Below, piece by piece: positions 63,247 to 64,000 of a DNA stretch of 64,000 nt (position 1 is its first letter; every line of letters begins with the position of its first letter). The translations under genes were made by a program, and so were the position numbers. Origin of the DNA: Uloborus plumipes (taxonomy: Eukaryota; Arthropoda; Arachnida; Araneae; Uloboridae); the NCBI GenBank assembly GCA_038373865.1, contig JAXGGA010004444.1, positions 24,392 through 88,391 on the forward strand, written 5' to 3'. The notes under the pieces were generated by a model. That model was not told where the DNA came from and did no database searches. It saw nothing but the letters and a program-made list of their open reading frames with translations.

Positions 63247-64000
63247 CAGTCCCAGACAAAAATATAGGGCCAGCTACAATATCCTACTCAAAAGAGCTAA
63301 TATTGCTAAAAAAAGTTGTTTAATGTATTTATTGTATGTAATATTGTAATAACAATCGACAGCCACCAAAAAATAATAAAATTTAATAATGTGGGAGATT
63401 TGTAGCTAACTTCTGTTTTGAAGCAAGACGCAAGTTGGACAAAATTATAGGGCCACTATGTAAATTTCGCTGTGGGTGCAAAATTTGCATATGACCAATG
63501 CTGTAGTGAATAGCCAGAAGATAAAGCAAGCATTCCAGCACGTGGCTTCGTCAGTGAGAACGTTGTTAGACATGGGTAGAGGTAAGCCATTAACCGAAAA
63601 AGAGGAAGGGCAGATTCTTGCATATCAGAAATGTGGGCTAAGTTCTCGCGCTATTGCTGATAAAATAAAAAGGTCTAAGTCTGTTATTAATAATTTTTTG
63701 AAAAATCCTGAAAATTATTTCCAAAGACGATCTCCCGGGAGATCAAGTTCTTTGACTGATAGACAAAAAAGACGCATTTTTTATAGCGTTTCCAATAAAA
63801 ATCTGTCTCCGGCGGCTATTGTTAAAGATTAACAACTTCCATCTTCAAGAAGAACGATAAAAGCGACTTATAGCAGCGCATCCGAACTTTCGGTACTCGA
63901 AAATGAAAGGGAAACCTCCATTGACAGTAAAGCATAAAATGTGCCGTCTGGAATTTGCAAAAAATACGTTGCATTTGGAGATGAATGGCAAAATGTGGTT
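63247..64000 (+). mobile_element. Tc3-like element, left part, cut by the window end
   Basis: It starts CAGTCCCAGACAAAAATATA after TA (63245-63246). The subterminal word ACAAAAATATAGGGCCA is repeated directly as ACAAAATTATAGGGCCA about 185 bp further in (63440). This is the two-site IR/DR layout of some Tc1-like elements. A transposase frame follows. The right end lies outside the window. Confidence 0.8.
63572..64000 (+). pseudogene. Tc3-like transposase, 5' part, frameshifted
   Basis: The product from ATG 63572 starts MGRGKPLTEKEEGQILAYQK and includes LSSRAIADKIKRSKSVINNF (first helix-turn-helix), PGRSSSLTDRQKRR and SPAAIVKD, then stops at 63830-63832. After a frame change SKMKGKPPLTVKHKMCRLEF continues the second DNA-binding subdomain. 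GDEWQNVV at the window edge is in yet another frame, just before where the first catalytic Asp should come. I chose this Met over the one at 63476 because MGRG..LT..E is the usual start of the family. At least two frameshifts and a stop make this copy inactive. Confidence 0.85.

Overview
This is an AT-rich eukaryotic window with no host gene that I can support. Dense short A/T runs, dinucleotide microsatellites, tRNA-derived SINEs and many cut-and-paste DNA transposons of types common in arthropods suggest an intergenic or intronic stretch of an invertebrate genome. An arthropod, perhaps a chelicerate such as a spider, is my best guess. It rests on the resemblance of the transposase and SINE sequences to arthropod repeats that I remember, not on any search. 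Nearly every open frame longer than about 60 codons is either inside a transposon, a microsatellite shadow, or without recognisable features.

Layout. 0-5 kb: a nearly intact Tc1/mariner element (1284-2501) next to a 2.5-kb foldback transposon (2577-5112). 5-15 kb: AT-rich sequence with nothing recognisable. 15-18 kb: an internally deleted mariner-like element, a diverged 140-bp tandem repeat and a pogo/Tigger-like MITE. 20.5-30 kb: a small element with the same outer terminus as the foldbacks, long TA microsatellites, a second 2.9-kb foldback (25326-28226), and a near-identical second copy of the first Tc1/mariner element sitting in a TA repeat. 31-38 kb: TTAA-flanked piggyBac-type elements, a 651-bp near-perfect palindrome, an array-bearing MITE and a tRNA-derived SINE. 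38-48 kb: a 107-bp minisatellite, another TTAA element, a second array MITE, two more SINE copies and a small foldback. 48-53 kb: a GT microsatellite, then nothing recognised. 53-60.8 kb: a tandem duplication split by a TTAA element, a SINE, a pogo-like transposase relic with a TTAA element nested in it, and a hAT-like element with an 8-bp target duplication. 61-64 kb: two further Tc1-like elements, the last cut by the window edge.

The parts relate as a community of parasites rather than a pathway. Three signals stand out. (1) Four TTAA-flanked elements carry subterminal GC-rich inverted repeats whose sequence differs between elements while the pairing is kept, and two of them retain the end of a piggyBac transposase with its cysteine-rich DNA-binding domain. 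(2) Three otherwise different elements share the terminus GGGTCATTCCA. (3) Blocks near 39.8, 43.6 and 46.1 kb have diverged, co-linear partners near 52.5, 54.7 and 58.1 kb. This indicates an old segmental duplication whose copies have since taken in different transposons.
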